A stretch of DNA of 64,000 bases, from positions 30,374,901 through 30,438,900 of the forward strand of contig CM049317.1 in the NCBI GenBank assembly GCA_026874595.1, written 5' to 3'. Position 1 is the first letter of the stretch; each line of letters starts with the position of its first letter. The notes below the pieces were generated by a model, which had not been told where the DNA came from, ran no database searches, and saw nothing but the letters and a program-made list of their open reading frames with translations. Shown here one piece after another: positions 63,269-64,000 of the stretch. The translations under genes and the position numbers were made by a program. Source of the DNA: Sipunculus nudus. Its lineage: Eukaryota; Annelida; Sipuncula; Golfingiida; Sipunculidae.

Positions 63269-63351
63269 CGGAACGTGTCTTTGTGTCTTGCCATCCACCA
63301 GGAAACACTTGAATTCCAGCTGTAGATCCGGCGGAGATGTGTCAGCACCAA
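63269..63351 (-). CDS. Phosphorylase-like gene, exon 1 of the visible part
   Basis: 83 bp, acceptor TTTACAG, donor GTAGGT, two leading bases then 27 codons. It encodes GADTSPPDLQLEFKCFLVDG and KTQRHVP, continuing into ESRVLKFWF. No domain recognised. Phase agrees with exon 2. Confidence 0.82.
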
Positions 63352-63991
63352 CTGTAAACAAAACCGGAAAGAAAAACATTGATTACAGAGCTTCAGCATT
63401 GGTAAAAATGTCTAGTAACTGTATATTATACACCATGGAATTCCACGGGTGGAGTCATATACCAAAACAAATAAAGAAAGAACACAAGACCTCGGGTCTG
63501 TCTGGAAACTAAAGTACACAAAGGTAGACTACTACAAGATATAATGGTTGTTTAGATTCCCAGTGCACTGGTAAACCTGTTCCAATTACTGTGGTTGCCT
63601 TTTTGTTCACGAGGGTTTCAAATTTGCAATAAAATATAACCTTTGTGAATAAAAGGTCCCATTGTTGAATGCAGGTTGAAAGGTAAAACTGATATACAAT
63701 ATAAATCATAGTAGATCTTGATGTTCAAAGACTGGTATTATAAATTATATCAGATCTTTCAAATGACCTGCCATTACTGATAATGAAAAATAATTTATTA
63801 TCTGATAAAATTGGTTTATATATAGTATAGTATATAGTATTACTTTTGTAGGATTTCCACATGGTGAGATGGAATAAAATGGAACCTTCCCTAAACATTG
63901 AAAAGTGGAAATCAGGAAATTTTAAACCTGCGAACATGAAACAAATGACAGTGTTCACATATACCCCTACGCTCTTTACACAGCGCTTTAC
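63352..63991 (-). other. Intron of the phosphorylase-like gene
   Basis: 0.64 kb of AT-rich sequence between the exon at 63351 and a possible donor (GTAAAG, complement of about 63986-63991). Nothing else recognised. Confidence 0.5.
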
Positions 63992-64000
63992 CTATAGGGC
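63992..64000 (-). CDS. Possible 3' tip of the next upstream exon, cut by the window edge
   Basis: The complement reads GCCCTATAG then GTAAAGCG, a fair donor. The frame ending in one base (P-I-g) would join the two leading bases of the next exon. Only nine bases are visible, so this is tentative. Confidence 0.35.
   Translation of the reverse strand, partial: AL

Noticed and set aside
62888-63325. 145-codon + strand frame near the right edge.
   Set aside because: It overlaps the well-supported - strand exon 63269-63351 and shows no domain.

Overview
The window is eukaryotic nuclear DNA: AT-rich, with split coding exons, GT/AG introns, microsatellites and many dispersed non-autonomous repeats. 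The protein sequences and the style of repeats (CCGT/GACA tetranucleotide runs beside tandem-repeat bodies) suggest a lophotrochozoan, most likely a bivalve mollusc. That assignment is inference. No bacterial-type operon, CRISPR array, rRNA or convincing tRNA is visible.

Two protein-coding genes are supported, and they converge. (1) On the + strand, 2059-14851, are the last four coding exons of a type II activin receptor (ACVR2): the transmembrane segment, the complete Ser/Thr kinase domain and a C-terminal tail ending in a PDZ-ligand-like sequence. The extracellular ligand-binding exons lie upstream of the window. (2) On the - strand, from the right edge to 37992, are nine phase-compatible coding exons, plus a possible tenth at the edge, of an uncharacterised metazoan protein. 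It has an N-terminal region I do not recognise, a Pro/Lys-rich linker, a probable winged-helix segment and a C-terminal nucleoside-phosphorylase-superfamily domain. That domain most resembles the version found in fungal NLR-type proteins. Its 5' end lies beyond position 64000. I also see a duplicated, frame-compatible candidate alternative exon at 50278-50353.

The 23 kb between the convergent genes (14852-37991) contains no gene I can support. It holds the probable ACVR2 3' UTR, several microsatellites and poly-C/G tracts, a GATC-rich short repeat cluster (about 16960-17180), a block of visibly higher GC and CpG (about 25300-29700), two minisatellite-like arrays (32760-33060 and 33356-34517) and otherwise AT-rich sequence.

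The most striking non-genic content is mobile DNA. The 8 kb intron at 40050-48327 is almost entirely copies of one 2.6-kb element. One copy (43852-46484) sits inside another (42996-43851 plus 46485-48290), so the element's ends can be read directly. Three other repeat families in the window (10706-11690, 33356-34517, and the 3640/53400/59850/62350 group) appear to share its plan: a hairpin at one end, a CGGA/CCGT/GACA microsatellite next to it, and a body of long direct repeats. In the first two, as in the 2.6-kb element, a short motif at the far end also matches an arm of the hairpin. This may be one class of Helitron/Helentron-like non-autonomous element. Three palindromic MITE-like families are also present: 1441-1701 with 57766-58055, 52615-52937 with two relatives, and 57190-57726. 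A palindromic element at 3166-3490 interrupts a 46-bp minisatellite.
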